64,000 nucleotides of DNA from Oscillospiraceae bacterium (GTDB lineage: Bacteria > Bacillota > Clostridia > Oscillospirales > Acutalibacteraceae). The notes beneath the pieces were generated by a model, which was not told the DNA's origin, searched no databases, and worked only from the letters and a program-made list of their open reading frames with translations. The stretch is from contig CAJTCS010000001.1 in the NCBI GenBank assembly GCA_910574995.1, forward strand, positions 434,001 through 498,000, given 5' to 3'. Made by a program: the position numbers and the translations under genes. This document shows, one piece after another, positions 52,978 to 62,758 of the stretch; position 1 is the first letter of the stretch; every line of letters begins with the position of its first letter.

Positions 52978-53892
52978 TTATTTTACCATGCTGGCGATTT
53001 CTTCCGCAAAGTTGTCTTCGCGCTTCTCCAGGCCTTCGCCCTTCTCAAAGCGTGTGAATGCCTGGATCTTGATTTCGCCGCCCAGTTCCTTGGCAACGCT
53101 TTCGGTGTACTGCTTCACGCTCATGCTGCCATCCTGCACATAAGCCTGGTCCACCAGGCAGATTTCCTTGAAAAACTTGCCTAAGCGGCCGGCAACAATC
53201 TTTTCAGCAATGTTGGCGGGCTTACCCTCGTCTACAATCTGCTGGGTAAGGATCTCCTTTTCCTTCTCCACACGCTCGGCAGGGACAGAGGTTTCGTCCA
53301 GATACTCGGGGTTCAAAGCGGCAATCTGCATGGCCACGTTGTGGGCATAGGTCTTAAAGCCTTCGGTAGCGGCGATATCCTCGCTGGTATCAAAAGCGGC
53401 GATAACGCCAATGCGGCCCCCCGCATGGACGTAAGAGGTGACAGCGCCCTCATAGCGGGCAAAACGGCGCACCTTGATGTTCTCGCCGATGGTGAGGATC
53501 TTGTCTTTCAGCAGGGCGTCCACAGTCTGGTCAGAGCCATGGGCCTTGCACTGGAGCAAAGCCTCCACGTCGGCGGGATTCTCATAAATGACAGTATCGG
53601 CGCAGGTCTTGACAAAGGCCTGGAAATCGGCGTTCTTAGCCACGAAGTCGGTCTCGGCATTTACTTCCACCACAACGGCTACCTTGCCGCACTCGCTAAC
53701 CTCGGCGAAAGCTACGCCCTCGGCGGCGATGCGCCCGGCTTTCTTTACAGAAGCGGCCAGGCCCTTCTCCCGCAACAGGTCAATGGCCTTGTCCATGTCG
53801 CCGTTGGCGTCGGTCAGGGCTTTTTTGCAATCCATCATGCCGCAGCCGGTTTTTTCCCGCAGCGCGGCAACGTCTTTCGCTGTAAAATTCAT
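52978..53892 (-). CDS. tsf: Elongation factor Ts
   Basis: 304 residues. The N-terminal UBA-like domain contains LREKTGCGMMDCKKALTDANGD and the core has the TDFVAKN motif near residue 82. EF-Ts recycles EF-Tu by releasing GDP. It follows rpsB, as in nearly all bacteria. The 282-base gap contains a hairpin at 53929-53946 just before the start and no gene. Confidence 0.96.
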   Translation of the reverse strand: MNFTAKDVAALREKTGCGMMDCKKALTDANGDMDKAIDLLREKGLAASVKKAGRIAAEGVAFAEVSECGKVAVVVEVNAETDFVAKNADFQAFVKTCADTVIYENPADVEALLQCKAHGSDQTVDALLKDKILTIGENIKVRRFARYEGAVTSYVHAGGRIGVIAAFDTSEDIAATEGFKTYAHNVAMQIAALNPEYLDETSVPAERVEKEKEILTQQIVDEGKPANIAEKIVAGRLGKFFKEICLVDQAYVQDGSMSVKQYTESVAKELGGEIKIQAFTRFEKGEGLEKREDNFAEEIASMVK

Positions 53893-53928
53893 CTTCTCTC
53901 ATCCTTTCTTGTCAAAGGCTTCGCCTCT

Positions 53929-53946
53929 GCCCTTATGCGTAAGGGC
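53929..53946 (-). other. Hairpin in the rpsB-tsf gap
   Basis: GCCCTTA-TGCG-TAAGGGC, a perfect 7-bp stem 36 bases ahead of the tsf start. It may attenuate read-through from rpsB or be a processing site. Confidence 0.5.
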
Positions 53947-54174
53947 CCCAAGCCCTTAAAGTTCCCGCTCCCGCGCCCCCGACCGCCCTGAACAGGCGTC
54001 CTTTGCGGCGGGGAAGCAAGGGCGGGAAAATGATAACAATCAAAAACAAAGTAAAAGCGTATAGGTTCTTGCCCCGGCCTTTGCCTTTTTTGCAATTCCC
54101 CCGCCCCTGGCAAAACTGGCGGCGGAGGGGCCTCCCAAGTGGCTTGTCCCTTTGGGGGGTGGGGCGTACATTTT

Positions 54175-54921
54175 TTATTCAGCGGCTTCCTCGGCGGGGG
54201 CCTCCTGGGGCTCGGCCGCACGGGCGGCGGCGCCCATCTGGCCTTCGCGGCCTTCGATGACGGCGTCGGCCATAGCGCCTGCAATCAGCTTCACGGCACG
54301 GATGGCGTCGTCGTTGCCAGGGATCACATAGTCGATCTCATCGGGGTCGCAGTTGGTGTCTACAATGGCCACAATGGGGATATGCAGCTTCTTGGCCTCC
54401 GCTACGGCAATGCGCTCCTTGCGGGGGTCCACAATGAACAAGGCGCCGGGGAAGGTCTTCATTTCCTTGATACCGCCCAGGAACTTCTCCAGCTTTTCAA
54501 TCTCCAGCTGCAGCTTGCTGACCTCTTTCTTGGGCAGCAGGTCGAAAGTGCCGTCCTCTTCCATTTTGCGCAGCTGGCCCAGGCGCTGGATGCGGGTGCG
54601 GATGGTGGTGAAGTTTGTGAGCATGCCGCCCAGCCAACGGGCGTTCACATAGTAAGCGCCGGCGCGGGTGGCTTCCTCGCGGACGGATTCCTGCGCCTGC
54701 TTCTTGGTCCCCACGAAGAGGATATTCTTCCCTTCGGTGGACAGGTCGCGGACGAAGTTGTAGGCCTCTTCCAGCTTGCGCACGGTTTTCTGCAGGTCAA
54801 TGATGTAGATGCCGTTGCGCTCGGTAAAGATATAAGGGGCCATCTTGGGGTTCCAGCGGCGGGTCTGGTGGCCGAAGTGGACGCCAGCCTCCAAAAGCTG
54901 TTTCATAGAAACGACTGCCAT
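54175..54921 (-). CDS. rpsB: 30S ribosomal protein S2
   Basis: 248 residues. The N-terminal [19 protein letters not shown] motif and [10 protein letters not shown] and [10 protein letters not shown] segments are diagnostic. The C-terminal tail is extended and Ala/Glu-rich. AAGGAGG lies ten bases upstream of the ATG; the longer open frame includes the promoter region. The leader from 54922 to about 55040 contains GC hairpins that could serve autoregulation, which is common for rpsB. Confidence 0.97.
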   Translation of the reverse strand: MAVVSMKQLLEAGVHFGHQTRRWNPKMAPYIFTERNGIYIIDLQKTVRKLEEAYNFVRDLSTEGKNILFVGTKKQAQESVREEATRAGAYYVNARWLGGMLTNFTTIRTRIQRLGQLRKMEEDGTFDLLPKKEVSKLQLEIEKLEKFLGGIKEMKTFPGALFIVDPRKERIAVAEAKKLHIPIVAIVDTNCDPDEIDYVIPGNDDAIRAVKLIAGAMADAVIEGREGQMGAAARAAEPQEAPAEEAAE

Positions 54922-55047
54922 GTTACAAATACCTCCTTGGTTTTTCCTCCGCCGCCCGGTTATATTCCCGGGCAAACCCCCAGGCCCTTTGCAGGGCCGC
55001 TGGGGCACCAATCCGCCGGGCGGCGTGTGTTTTGCTGTAACTGCCTT

Positions 55048-55077
55048 ATTGTACCACAACTGTCCGGGGAAAAGCAA
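55048..55077 (-). promoter_or_regulatory. Predicted promoter of rpsB-tsf
   Basis: TTGCTT, an 18-base spacer ending TGG, and TACAAT on the minus strand, about 120 bases before the rpsB start. Confidence 0.75.
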
Positions 55078-55139
55078 GAGCTTTTTTCCTTTTGGGGGCC
55101 GGATGAATCGCGGGCCTGGCCTCTTCCCGCGGGCTTGCC

Positions 55140-55168
55140 TTGACTTCCAGGCAAGGGCGTAGTATACT
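55140..55168 (+). promoter_or_regulatory. Predicted promoter with adjacent LexA-like box
   Basis: TTGACT, a 17-base spacer and TATACT. The predicted start near 55175 is followed at once by GAACAGATGTTC. The 590 bases between rpsB and the next plus-strand gene hold this promoter, a second one at 55245 and GC hairpins near 55380-55460, but no gene I can support. Confidence 0.7.
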
Positions 55169-55177
55169 TAAGCTTCA

Positions 55178-55189
55178 GAACAGATGTTC
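55178..55189. promoter_or_regulatory. Candidate LexA (SOS) box
   Basis: GAACAGATGTTC matches the Gram-positive GAAC-N4-GTTC operator exactly and lies at the predicted transcription start. A second site with one mismatch, CGAATTTTTGTTCG, is at 55223-55236. Confidence 0.5.
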
Positions 55190-55244
55190 CGAGACCCGGG
55201 ATGAGGATTTGCCAGCTGTTTTCGAATTTTTGTTCGTTTTTTTC

Positions 55245-55274
55245 TTGACTTCCTTTCCGCCCCTGTGGTATGCT
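55245..55274 (+). promoter_or_regulatory. Second predicted promoter upstream of the GNAT-DUF3795 gene
   Basis: TTGACT, an 18-base spacer ending TGG, and TATGCT. It begins nine bases after the second LexA-like site. Confidence 0.6.
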
Positions 55275-55511
55275 GTTGAAAGAAAGTGGATATCGCGGGC
55301 TTGTTTTTTGAAAACCGGAAGAAGACGCCGGGGTTTTGGATGGACGGCGGCTTCACAGGGGAAGGGCCGAAAGCGTAACGATGCTGCGGCCCGAAAGCCG
55401 GGGCGCCCCGCAAAGGGCGTTTTGGGCCCTTCGGGGAGCCCAAACACAAAGCGCCCCAAGGCGGTTCCCAGCTTTGCAAGCCCTAAACCTAAACGGTAAA
55501 GGAGCGTAGAC

Positions 55512-56408
55512 ATGGACAAGAATAAGGAGGAGCGGGGCTACCGATATGAGACGGCCAGCTTTATCCTGCGGCAAGTGGAAATAGGCGACGCGCCCGCCCT
55601 GCTGCAATGCTACAGCGACCCGGCCGCCGTGGCCTTGATGAACGACGACAACTGTAGGCGGGGCTTCCTGTGCGGGACGCTGGAGGACATGGAAGCGTAC
55701 ATATCGATCTGGCGGGGGGAAAGCTATGCCCGCCCTGTGGTCCTGGATAAAAAGGCCGGGGAAGCCGTGGGCACGGTGGAGATTTTCGGCGGCGAAACGG
55801 GGGTATTGCGGGTAGACCTGCGGGTAGATTACGAGAGGGAGGACGTGCTGGAAGAGCTGTACCGGCTGGCGTTGGGGGCTTTTGTCCAAGATTTCCCCAT
55901 GGGGGCTTTGGTGACGAAGGCCGTGCCTGCCGCTGCGGCCCGCCGCCGGGTGTTAGAGGGGCTGGGCTTTTCCGGGCCGGAGGTGTTCCGGGGGTATGGG
56001 GATTATTACAGGGCCCCGGCGCAGCCTTTCCGGCGGGGACTCGGGCTGGCTATATGCGGGCTGGCCTGCTGCTTGTGCGGCGAATCGGCCAGCTGCCCCG
56101 GCTGCCAGAAGGACGGCTGCCCCGGGCACGGGTCTTGCCACAACTATGCCTGCGCCAAAGGGCGGGGCGTCCCCGGCTGCTGGGAGTGCCCAGACTTCCC
56201 TTGCGGGGAGGGGATGCACCAGAACCCGCGGATACAGGCCTTCGCCCGGTTTGCCCGGGAGCACGGCCCAGACAAGCTGCTAAACTGCCTGGAACGGAAC
56301 CAGAGGGCCGGGGTGGTGTACCACTACCCCGGCGGCCTGACGGGGGACTATGACCGGCCCACGGAGGAAGCGGTTTCCCAGCTGATAGAGACAGGGCGTT
56401 GGAAATGA
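55512..56408 (+). CDS. GNAT-like N-terminal domain fused to a Cys-rich DUF3795 domain
   Basis: 298 residues. Residues about 10-165 look like a GNAT acetyltransferase of the RimJ/RimL type (FILRQVEIGDAPALLQCY, then a divergent coenzyme region). Residues about 185-298 are Cys-rich: CCLCGESASCPGCQKDGC, then C-H-N-Y-A-C and GCWECPDFPC. This fits DUF3795, which probably binds metal. The fused enzyme may acetylate or sense something redox- or metal-related; this is unknown. AAAGGAG lies seven bases before the ATG. A MazG-like gene follows 11 bases later. Confidence 0.75.
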   Translation: MDKNKEERGYRYETASFILRQVEIGDAPALLQCYSDPAAVALMNDDNCRRGFLCGTLEDMEAYISIWRGESYARPVVLDKKAGEAVGTVEIFGGETGVLRVDLRVDYEREDVLEELYRLALGAFVQDFPMGALVTKAVPAAAARRRVLEGLGFSGPEVFRGYGDYYRAPAQPFRRGLGLAICGLACCLCGESASCPGCQKDGCPGHGSCHNYACAKGRGVPGCWECPDFPCGEGMHQNPRIQAFARFAREHGPDKLLNCLERNQRAGVVYHYPGGLTGDYDRPTEEAVSQLIETGRWK

Positions 56409-56419
56409 GGAGGGAAGGG

Positions 56420-56719
56420 ATGGGACAGGGCAAAAGCTTGCAGGAATGGATTGGCGCGGTGTGCACAGTGGATAACTGTTCTGGCGTGCCCCAAAGCGTG
56501 TATGTGATCGAGGAGTGCGCCGAGCTTATTAAAGAGCTGATGAAAGAGCAGCGGGGCAAGGGCCAGCGGGAGCAGATTGTGGGGGAGGCATGCGACGTAT
56601 TGACCACAGTGGCTGTGTTGCTGCACCAGTATGGCGTATCCCGGGAAGAGGTCGAGGCACAGATCGCCTTTAAATGCCGCCGGGCTGTAGAGCGGTGGGA
56701 GAAGGCGGGGGAAGCGTAG
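56420..56719 (+). CDS. MazG-like nucleotide pyrophosphohydrolase
   Basis: 99 residues, all helical. The metal site is visible as VIEECAELIKELMKE (E-E-x-x-E) followed by GEACDVLTTVAVLL (E-x-x-D). Such small proteins hydrolyse nucleoside triphosphates, perhaps damaged ones; the substrate is unknown. The ATG follows GGAGG. It is 11 bases after the GNAT-DUF3795 gene and 80 before the HD-domain gene, so a small operon is likely. Confidence 0.75.
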   Translation: MGQGKSLQEWIGAVCTVDNCSGVPQSVYVIEECAELIKELMKEQRGKGQREQIVGEACDVLTTVAVLLHQYGVSREEVEAQIAFKCRRAVERWEKAGEA

Positions 56720-56799
56720 GCATATATTTGCAAGGCCCGCCCAGGGAAAGCGGGCCCCGAATTAAAATAAAAGCAATATGCGGGAAGGATGTTTGTAAG

Positions 56800-57363
56800 A
56801 TGCGGGAAAAAGCGTTGGCACTTTTGCAGGAGTACAACCAAAGCCAGGCCCTGGTGGCCCACGGGCTGGCAGTAGAGGCTATTATGCGGCATTATGCCCA
56901 GAAGGCGGGGGAGGAGAACGCGCCGGAGGGCGTGGAGTATTGGGGCTGCGTAGGGCTTCTGCACGACGTGGATTATGAAAAGTATCCGGAGGAGCACTGT
57001 AAAAAGGCGGTCGAGATCCTGCAAGGGGCGGGATACGACGAAGGCTTCATCCACGGGGTGGTATGCCACGGCTATGGCCTGGTAACAGACGTGGAACCGG
57101 AGCGGTATATGGAAAAGGTGCTGTACACGGTCGACGAGCTTAGCGGGCTGATCAACGCCACAGCCATCATGCGGCCTTCCCGGTCGGTGATGGACCTGGA
57201 GGTAAAAAGCGTGAAAAAGAAGTTCAAAGATAAGAAATTCGCTGCCGGGGTGAACCGGGAAGTGGTGCTGGACGGCTGCAGGCGCATGGGCGCAGAGCTG
57301 GACGAGGTTATAAACGAGTGTATTTTGGGCATGCGGGAGAACCATGAGGCCCTAGGGCTGTGA
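56800..57363 (+). CDS. HD-domain hydrolase
   Basis: 187 residues. His in VAHGLAVEAIMRHYA and the His-Asp pair in GLLHDVDYEKYPEEH define an HD metal site, and D in YTVDELSGLINA completes it. The family contains nucleotidases and phosphodiesterases; this subtype (often simply called hydrolase) has no known substrate. AAGGA lies ten bases before the ATG. Confidence 0.75.
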   Translation: MREKALALLQEYNQSQALVAHGLAVEAIMRHYAQKAGEENAPEGVEYWGCVGLLHDVDYEKYPEEHCKKAVEILQGAGYDEGFIHGVVCHGYGLVTDVEPERYMEKVLYTVDELSGLINATAIMRPSRSVMDLEVKSVKKKFKDKKFAAGVNREVVLDGCRRMGAELDEVINECILGMRENHEALGL

Positions 57364-57383
57364 GAAAACCGAAGGGAAAAGCG

Positions 57384-57437
57384 CGATCCCCCGCGCGGCG
57401 CGCGATGCATTGCATCGCTTAGCCGCGCGGGGGATCG
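57384..57437. terminator. 16-bp hairpin enclosing a second palindrome
   Basis: Outer arms CGATCCCCCGCGCGGC (57384-57399) and their exact complement (57422-57437) enclose an 8-bp palindrome GCGATGCA-T-TGCATCGC. It lies between the convergent HD-domain and small membrane protein genes. Confidence 0.7.
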
Positions 57438-57449
57438 TACATAGGAGGC

Positions 57450-57656
57450 TTATACTGGGCCGTCTTCCGGGCCGGGCGTGGGTCCCAACTGCCCTTTCTC
57501 CTTTTCATATTGCTCCAGGCCTTTTCGTACAGCCCTGGCTATAGCGTTCTTGCTGCTATCGATGGCGGCACGCACCGCCCACTTGACGACAAAATACAAT
57601 ACGACAAGCAGTACCAGCGCCGTGCCGCCGCTGATGCCCAGCTCTTTCCAGAACAT
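57450..57656 (-). CDS. Small membrane protein downstream of an ECF S component
   Basis: 68 residues: one membrane helix (about 12-32), then a short amphipathic helix (RAAIDSSKNAIARAVRKGLE) and a polar tail. I do not recognise it. AAGGGG lies within the last codons of the S-component gene, four bases separate the two, and they should be translated together. Confidence 0.6.
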   Translation of the reverse strand: MFWKELGISGGTALVLLVVLYFVVKWAVRAAIDSSKNAIARAVRKGLEQYEKEKGQLGPTPGPEDGPV

Positions 57657-57660
57657 CTGC

Positions 57661-58236
57661 TCAACCCCTTTGCAGTTTGTCCAACAGGCGGCTCTTCTTC
57701 AGGGCCGCGCGCACGATGGCGCACAAGGGTACGGATACCGCCACCGCGATTATGGCGTTTACGCCAGAGGTGACCGATTTAGTGGCCAAAGAGGTAAGCA
57801 CCGCGCCCATCTCACTGCCCAGCAGCAGGCCGGTGGCAAAGGCCTTGCCCAAATACAGAACCATATAGGTAACGCTGCCCGCTGCCGCGGCCAGGACATT
57901 TTGCCTATGGCGGCCACCGCTGCTGCCACGCGCGTAGGCTACCCAGCCGCACACCGCCGCCAGCAGGAATTTAAAGATAAAGGTAAAGGGCGCCGAGGCG
58001 ATGTACGCCGGGTTGGTCACGTCATAAAGCGCCGACCCGATGCCCGCCGCCAGGCCCCCGCCCACCGGCCCCAGCACAAAGCCGGACAGCAGGCAGAAGA
58101 TGTTCCCCAGGTGGATGCGGCTCACATCGCCGATAGCCACAGGGATGGGGATGCTGATCATATTGGACACGAACACCAGGGCGGCAAACACCCCCACCGC
58201 CGCCACTTTGTACACAGTTTTCCCATTTTTGCCCAT
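57661..58236 (-). CDS. ECF transporter S component
   Basis: 191 residues with six membrane helices. The N-terminal VAAVGVFAALVFVSNMISIP segment with the A-A-L motif that binds EcfT, and the repeated GPVGGGLAAGIGSALYD loop, are typical of ECF S components. It would use the EcfA1A2T module encoded elsewhere in this window. The vitamin or base bound cannot be read from the sequence. The ATG follows AGAGGGG. The 95-base leader is GC-rich and could hold a regulatory element, but I could not match a known riboswitch. Confidence 0.8.
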   Translation of the reverse strand: MGKNGKTVYKVAAVGVFAALVFVSNMISIPIPVAIGDVSRIHLGNIFCLLSGFVLGPVGGGLAAGIGSALYDVTNPAYIASAPFTFIFKFLLAAVCGWVAYARGSSGGRHRQNVLAAAAGSVTYMVLYLGKAFATGLLLGSEMGAVLTSLATKSVTSGVNAIIAVAVSVPLCAIVRAALKKSRLLDKLQRG

Positions 58237-58309
58237 TGCAAACCCCTCTTCACCCAAATTTCCGGTCCCTGATCCAACCCTAATTGCCACAGGGTACGTT
58301 ATGTAAAAC

Positions 58310-58338
58310 AAGATATCACTATGCCGGCGGTTTGTCAA
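58310..58338 (-). promoter_or_regulatory. Promoter of the ECF S-component gene
   Basis: TTGACA, a 17-base spacer and TATCTT on the minus strand. Confidence 0.75.
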
Positions 58339-58471
58339 GCCCATGTCTGGGAAAGAAAATATCGAAAAAGTGAAAATGGGCCGGCACGGCAAAATGGAAA
58401 AGTTTTGGCACATCCTGCAGGGGCTTTTCTTCAAAAAGGTCCTTTAAGGCGGGGTTAGGCGGCCCCATTTT

Positions 58472-59644
58472 TCAGATGCGCGCCACGCCGGAGTCCCTTG
58501 CGGCCTGGGCTACAGCGGCGGCCACAGCGGGGGCCACGCGTTTGTCAAAGGCAGAAGGGATGATGTTGTCCTCCCGCAGCTCGCTGTCCGGGATAAGGCC
58601 GGCCAGCGCCCGGGCGGCGGCAATCTTCATCCCGTCGTTGATATCGCTGGCCCGGACGTCCAAGGCGCCCCGGAAGATGCCTGGGAAAGCCAGCACGTTG
58701 TTGATCTGGTTGGCATAGTCCGACCGGCCGGAACCCACCACCCTGGCGCCAGCGGCCAGGGCCTCTTCCGGGAAGATTTCCGGGGTGGGGTTGGCGCAGG
58801 CAAAGACGATAGGGTCTTCCGCCATGCTGGCTACCATCTCCTTTGTCACGCAGCCTGGCGCGGAGAAGCCCATGAATACATCCGCGCCCCGCATCACACC
58901 GGCCAGGGGCCCCTTCTTTTTCTGGGGGTTTGTCTGGGCTGCCAGCTCTGCCTGGGCAGGGGTAATGCCCTCCATGCCCTCATATAGGGCGCCCGCCTTG
59001 TCGCACACCACCACGTCCCGCAGGCCCAGGGCCATCAGCAGCCGGGTGCAGGCCGTGCCCGCCGCCCCCGCGCCGTTGACTACCGCGGACACCGACCCGA
59101 TGTCCCGCCCAGTCAGCCGTAAGGCGTTCAACATAGCGGCCACCGTCACCACGGCGGTGCCGTGCTGGTCGTCGTGGAATACGGGGATATCCAGCCGCTT
59201 TTTCAGCTCCGCTTCGATCTGGAAGCACCGGGGCGCGGCAATGTCCTCCAGGTTCACCGCCCCAAAGGAACCCGCCACCAGCTCTACCGTGCGGACAATC
59301 TCCCCCACGTCCTTAGAGCGGATGCAGATGGGGAAAGCGTCCACCCCGGCGAAAGCCTTGAACAGGGCGCATTTGCCCTCCATAACGGGCATGCCGGCCT
59401 CGGGGCCGATGTCCCCCAGGCCCAGAACAGCGGTGCCGTCCGTCACCACTGCCACCAGGCTGCCGCGCCGGGTATATTCATAGGAAAGGGCCGGGTCTTT
59501 GGCGATTTCCAGGCAGGGGGCCGCTACGCCGGGGGTATAGGCCACGGAAAGGTCTTCCCGGCCATCTAAGGGGCAGGGCGTTTCCACGCGTATCTTCCCC
59601 CGCCACTCTCTGTGCATTTCCAGGGCTTTTTTTCCATAATCCAA
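58472..59644 (-). CDS. NAD(P)-dependent malic enzyme
   Basis: 390 residues, the short bacterial form. It oxidatively decarboxylates malate to pyruvate. Visible are the substrate loop LSVAYTPGVAAP, the Tyr/Lys catalytic pair region with GKCALFKAFAGVDAFP, the metal site FHDDQHGTA near 155, and the nucleotide fold VVNGAGAAGTAC near 188. The start is TTG, eight bases after GGAGG; no ATG is available near the normal MDYGKKAL N-terminus. A strong promoter lies about 120 bases upstream. Confidence 0.93.
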   Translation of the reverse strand: MDYGKKALEMHREWRGKIRVETPCPLDGREDLSVAYTPGVAAPCLEIAKDPALSYEYTRRGSLVAVVTDGTAVLGLGDIGPEAGMPVMEGKCALFKAFAGVDAFPICIRSKDVGEIVRTVELVAGSFGAVNLEDIAAPRCFQIEAELKKRLDIPVFHDDQHGTAVVTVAAMLNALRLTGRDIGSVSAVVNGAGAAGTACTRLLMALGLRDVVVCDKAGALYEGMEGITPAQAELAAQTNPQKKKGPLAGVMRGADVFMGFSAPGCVTKEMVASMAEDPIVFACANPTPEIFPEEALAAGARVVGSGRSDYANQINNVLAFPGIFRGALDVRASDINDGMKIAAARALAGLIPDSELREDNIIPSAFDKRVAPAVAAAVAQAARDSGVARI

Positions 59645-59764
59645 TGCTTATTCCTCCTCTTGATCCTTTACAAAGATGTGCCCCCTCTGCGGCCTCGCGC
59701 ATGTTCCCGTTCGTTATGGGGGAAAGCAGTACGTGCCATGTGGGCGTCTGGATATTCTGGTCCG

Positions 59765-59794
59765 ATTATAGCACAGGGGGCGGCGGGGAATCAA
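59765..59794 (-). promoter_or_regulatory. Promoter of the malic enzyme gene
   Basis: TTGATT, an 18-base spacer ending TGC (extended -10), and a perfect TATAAT on the minus strand. Confidence 0.8.
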
Positions 59795-59823
59795 GTGGGC
59801 GGTGGGGAAGGGCCTGTTCCCGC

Positions 59824-59852
59824 TTGCTTTTTATGCGGGGGGATGTTATTAT
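59824..59852 (+). promoter_or_regulatory. Promoter of the HAD phosphatase gene
   Basis: TTGCTT, a 17-base spacer and TATTAT, about 48 bases before the start codon and divergent from the malic enzyme promoter. Confidence 0.65.
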
Positions 59853-59899
59853 TTATATAAAGTATTTTAGCTGTGCCTTGTGGGAAGGAGTGTATGCTT

Positions 59900-60613
59900 A
59901 TGCCGCGCTATAAGGCTTGCCTGTTCGACTTGGACGGGACCCTGGTGGATACCCTATCTTCCATTGCGTATTTCGGCAATGGCGCCCTGGAAGCCTTTGG
60001 CCTGCCTGCCATAGAAACGGCGGCCTACCGGCAGCTGGTGGGGAACGGGGCGGATGTGCTCATCCGCCGGATGCTGGAAACGGTGGGGGCCCAGCTGCCC
60101 CCGGGGCGGGTACAGTTGCTACGGGCCGAATATGACCGCCGCTATGAAGACGACCCCCTGGCCCTGGCGGGCCCTTACCCCGGCCTGCCCGAGGTGCTGG
60201 GGAGGCTGCACAGGCGCGGCATGCGGCTGGGGGTGCTTTCCAACAAGCCGGACAACATGGCCTGTTATGTGGCCCGGGCCTTTTATGGGGATGTGCTGAG
60301 CCAGGTGCGGGGCCAGCGGGAGGGCTGCCCCCAAAAGCCCGACCCTGCGGCGGCCCTGGAAATGGCCGCAGGGTGGGGCCTGCGGCCCCAGGAGGTCCTT
60401 TATGTGGGCGACAGCGGTGTGGACATGGAAACCGGCAAAAACGCGGGCATGGATACCTGCGGCGTGCTGTGGGGCTTCCGGGGGGAGGCGGAGCTGGCGG
60501 CCCACGGGGCCAAACACCTGGCGGGGGACCCGGGGCAGCTGGAAATGGCCGCGATGGGCCGGTTTACCCAGCTGTTCCTAAAGCAGGCGGCCTTATGGGG
60601 CCCGGATGCGTAA
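59900..60613 (+). CDS. HAD-superfamily hydrolase, phosphoglycolate phosphatase-like
   Basis: 237 residues. The HAD motifs are complete: DLDGTLVD (residues 9-16) with the nucleophile Asp, LSNKP near 119, K-P-D-P near 147 and GDSGVDMETGKNAG near 171. The four-helix cap between motifs I and II places it with Gph-type phosphatases, which clear 2-phosphoglycolate, but related proteins act on other sugar phosphates. The ATG nine bases from GGAG is preferred over one six bases earlier. Confidence 0.85.
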   Translation: MPRYKACLFDLDGTLVDTLSSIAYFGNGALEAFGLPAIETAAYRQLVGNGADVLIRRMLETVGAQLPPGRVQLLRAEYDRRYEDDPLALAGPYPGLPEVLGRLHRRGMRLGVLSNKPDNMACYVARAFYGDVLSQVRGQREGCPQKPDPAAALEMAAGWGLRPQEVLYVGDSGVDMETGKNAGMDTCGVLWGFRGEAELAAHGAKHLAGDPGQLEMAAMGRFTQLFLKQAALWGPDA

Positions 60614-60703
60614 GCCCCGCCGGTTCCCAACCCAAAAGCACCATAAGCATAGGCTATAAACAACATACATAAAAATGGATCATAGAAGGGGAAAAGGATA
60701 TAT

Positions 60704-61030
60704 ATGAGCGCCTTTGGCTTTGAAGAGATGCAAAGTATCCAGCGGGAGCTGCAGGAAAAATATTTCGATAAGTGGGGCGGGCTGGGCCCCCGCAAGGGCC
60801 GGGATACCCTGCTGTGGATGATGATCGAGGCCGGGGAAGCGGCGGACATCATCAAAAAACAGGGGGACGCGGCCATTATGGAGGACCCGGAGATCCGGAT
60901 GCGGTTCATTGAAGAGCTGTGCGACGTGATGATGTATTTTAATGACGGGCTGCTGTGCTATTCCATCACCCCGGATGAGGTGGAGAAGGTATATAAGGAG
61001 AAGCATAAGCGGAACATGGGCCGGTGGTGA
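60704..61030 (+). CDS. MazG-like nucleotide pyrophosphohydrolase
   Basis: 108 residues. The core LLWMMIEAGEAADIIKKQGD and FIEELCDVMMYFNDGL has the E-A-G-E-A-A-D and E-L-C-D-V-M metal-binding patterns of the MazG superfamily. Substrate unknown. It is the third small pyrophosphohydrolase of this general fold in the window, with sequence unlike the other two. AAAAGG precedes the ATG. Confidence 0.78.
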   Translation: MSAFGFEEMQSIQRELQEKYFDKWGGLGPRKGRDTLLWMMIEAGEAADIIKKQGDAAIMEDPEIRMRFIEELCDVMMYFNDGLLCYSITPDEVEKVYKEKHKRNMGRW

Positions 61031-61081
61031 AGGAGGTTTTCTCTGTTTTTTCAGAAAAGCCACCGCATCCCGTCACATGGT

Positions 61082-61174
61082 TTTCACAAAGATGGGGGAT
61101 AATATAGCCACAGTCAACGAAGGGCCGCGGCAAGGTTCTACAGCACAGGCCCTCAACCATACATCTTTGTGAAA
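61082..61174 (+). promoter_or_regulatory. Long-range 13-bp inverted repeat ahead of htrA
   Basis: TTTCACAAAGATG (61082-61094) is exactly complementary to CATCTTTGTGAAA (61162-61174), and the second arm runs directly into the htrA ribosome site GAAAGGAG. A GATAAT between the arms may be a -10 box without a good -35. It could be a two-site operator or an RNA stem, depending on where transcription starts. Confidence 0.55.
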
Positions 61175-61187
61175 GGAGCGGTGGTTT

Positions 61188-62660
<1,473 letters not shown>

Positions 62661-62714
62661 GCGTATAAGGGAACTTATAGCGTACAAGTTTCTTTTTCAT
62701 AAATCTCCTTTTTC

Positions 62715-62754
62715 AGCGAAAGGCCCGGGGTTTTACCTCCCTGGGCCTTTCGCT
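62715..62754 (+). terminator. Hairpin after htrA
   Basis: AGCGAAAGGCCC pairs exactly with GGGCCTTTCGCT (12 bp) around a GC-rich loop. It lies 54 bases past the htrA stop and just before the MITE-like element. Confidence 0.7.
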
Positions 62755-62758
62755 GTGC

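Noticed and set aside
55140-55499. A 119-codon plus-strand frame between rpsB and the GNAT-DUF3795 gene
   Set aside because: It begins inside the predicted promoter, has no ribosome site, and is rich in Arg, Lys and Pro without any domain pattern.
58237-58309. Possible vitamin riboswitch in the ECF S-component leader
   Set aside because: The leader has short CCCT/AGGG repeats that could pair, but I could not match thiamine, cobalamin, FMN, folate or preQ1 consensus cores.
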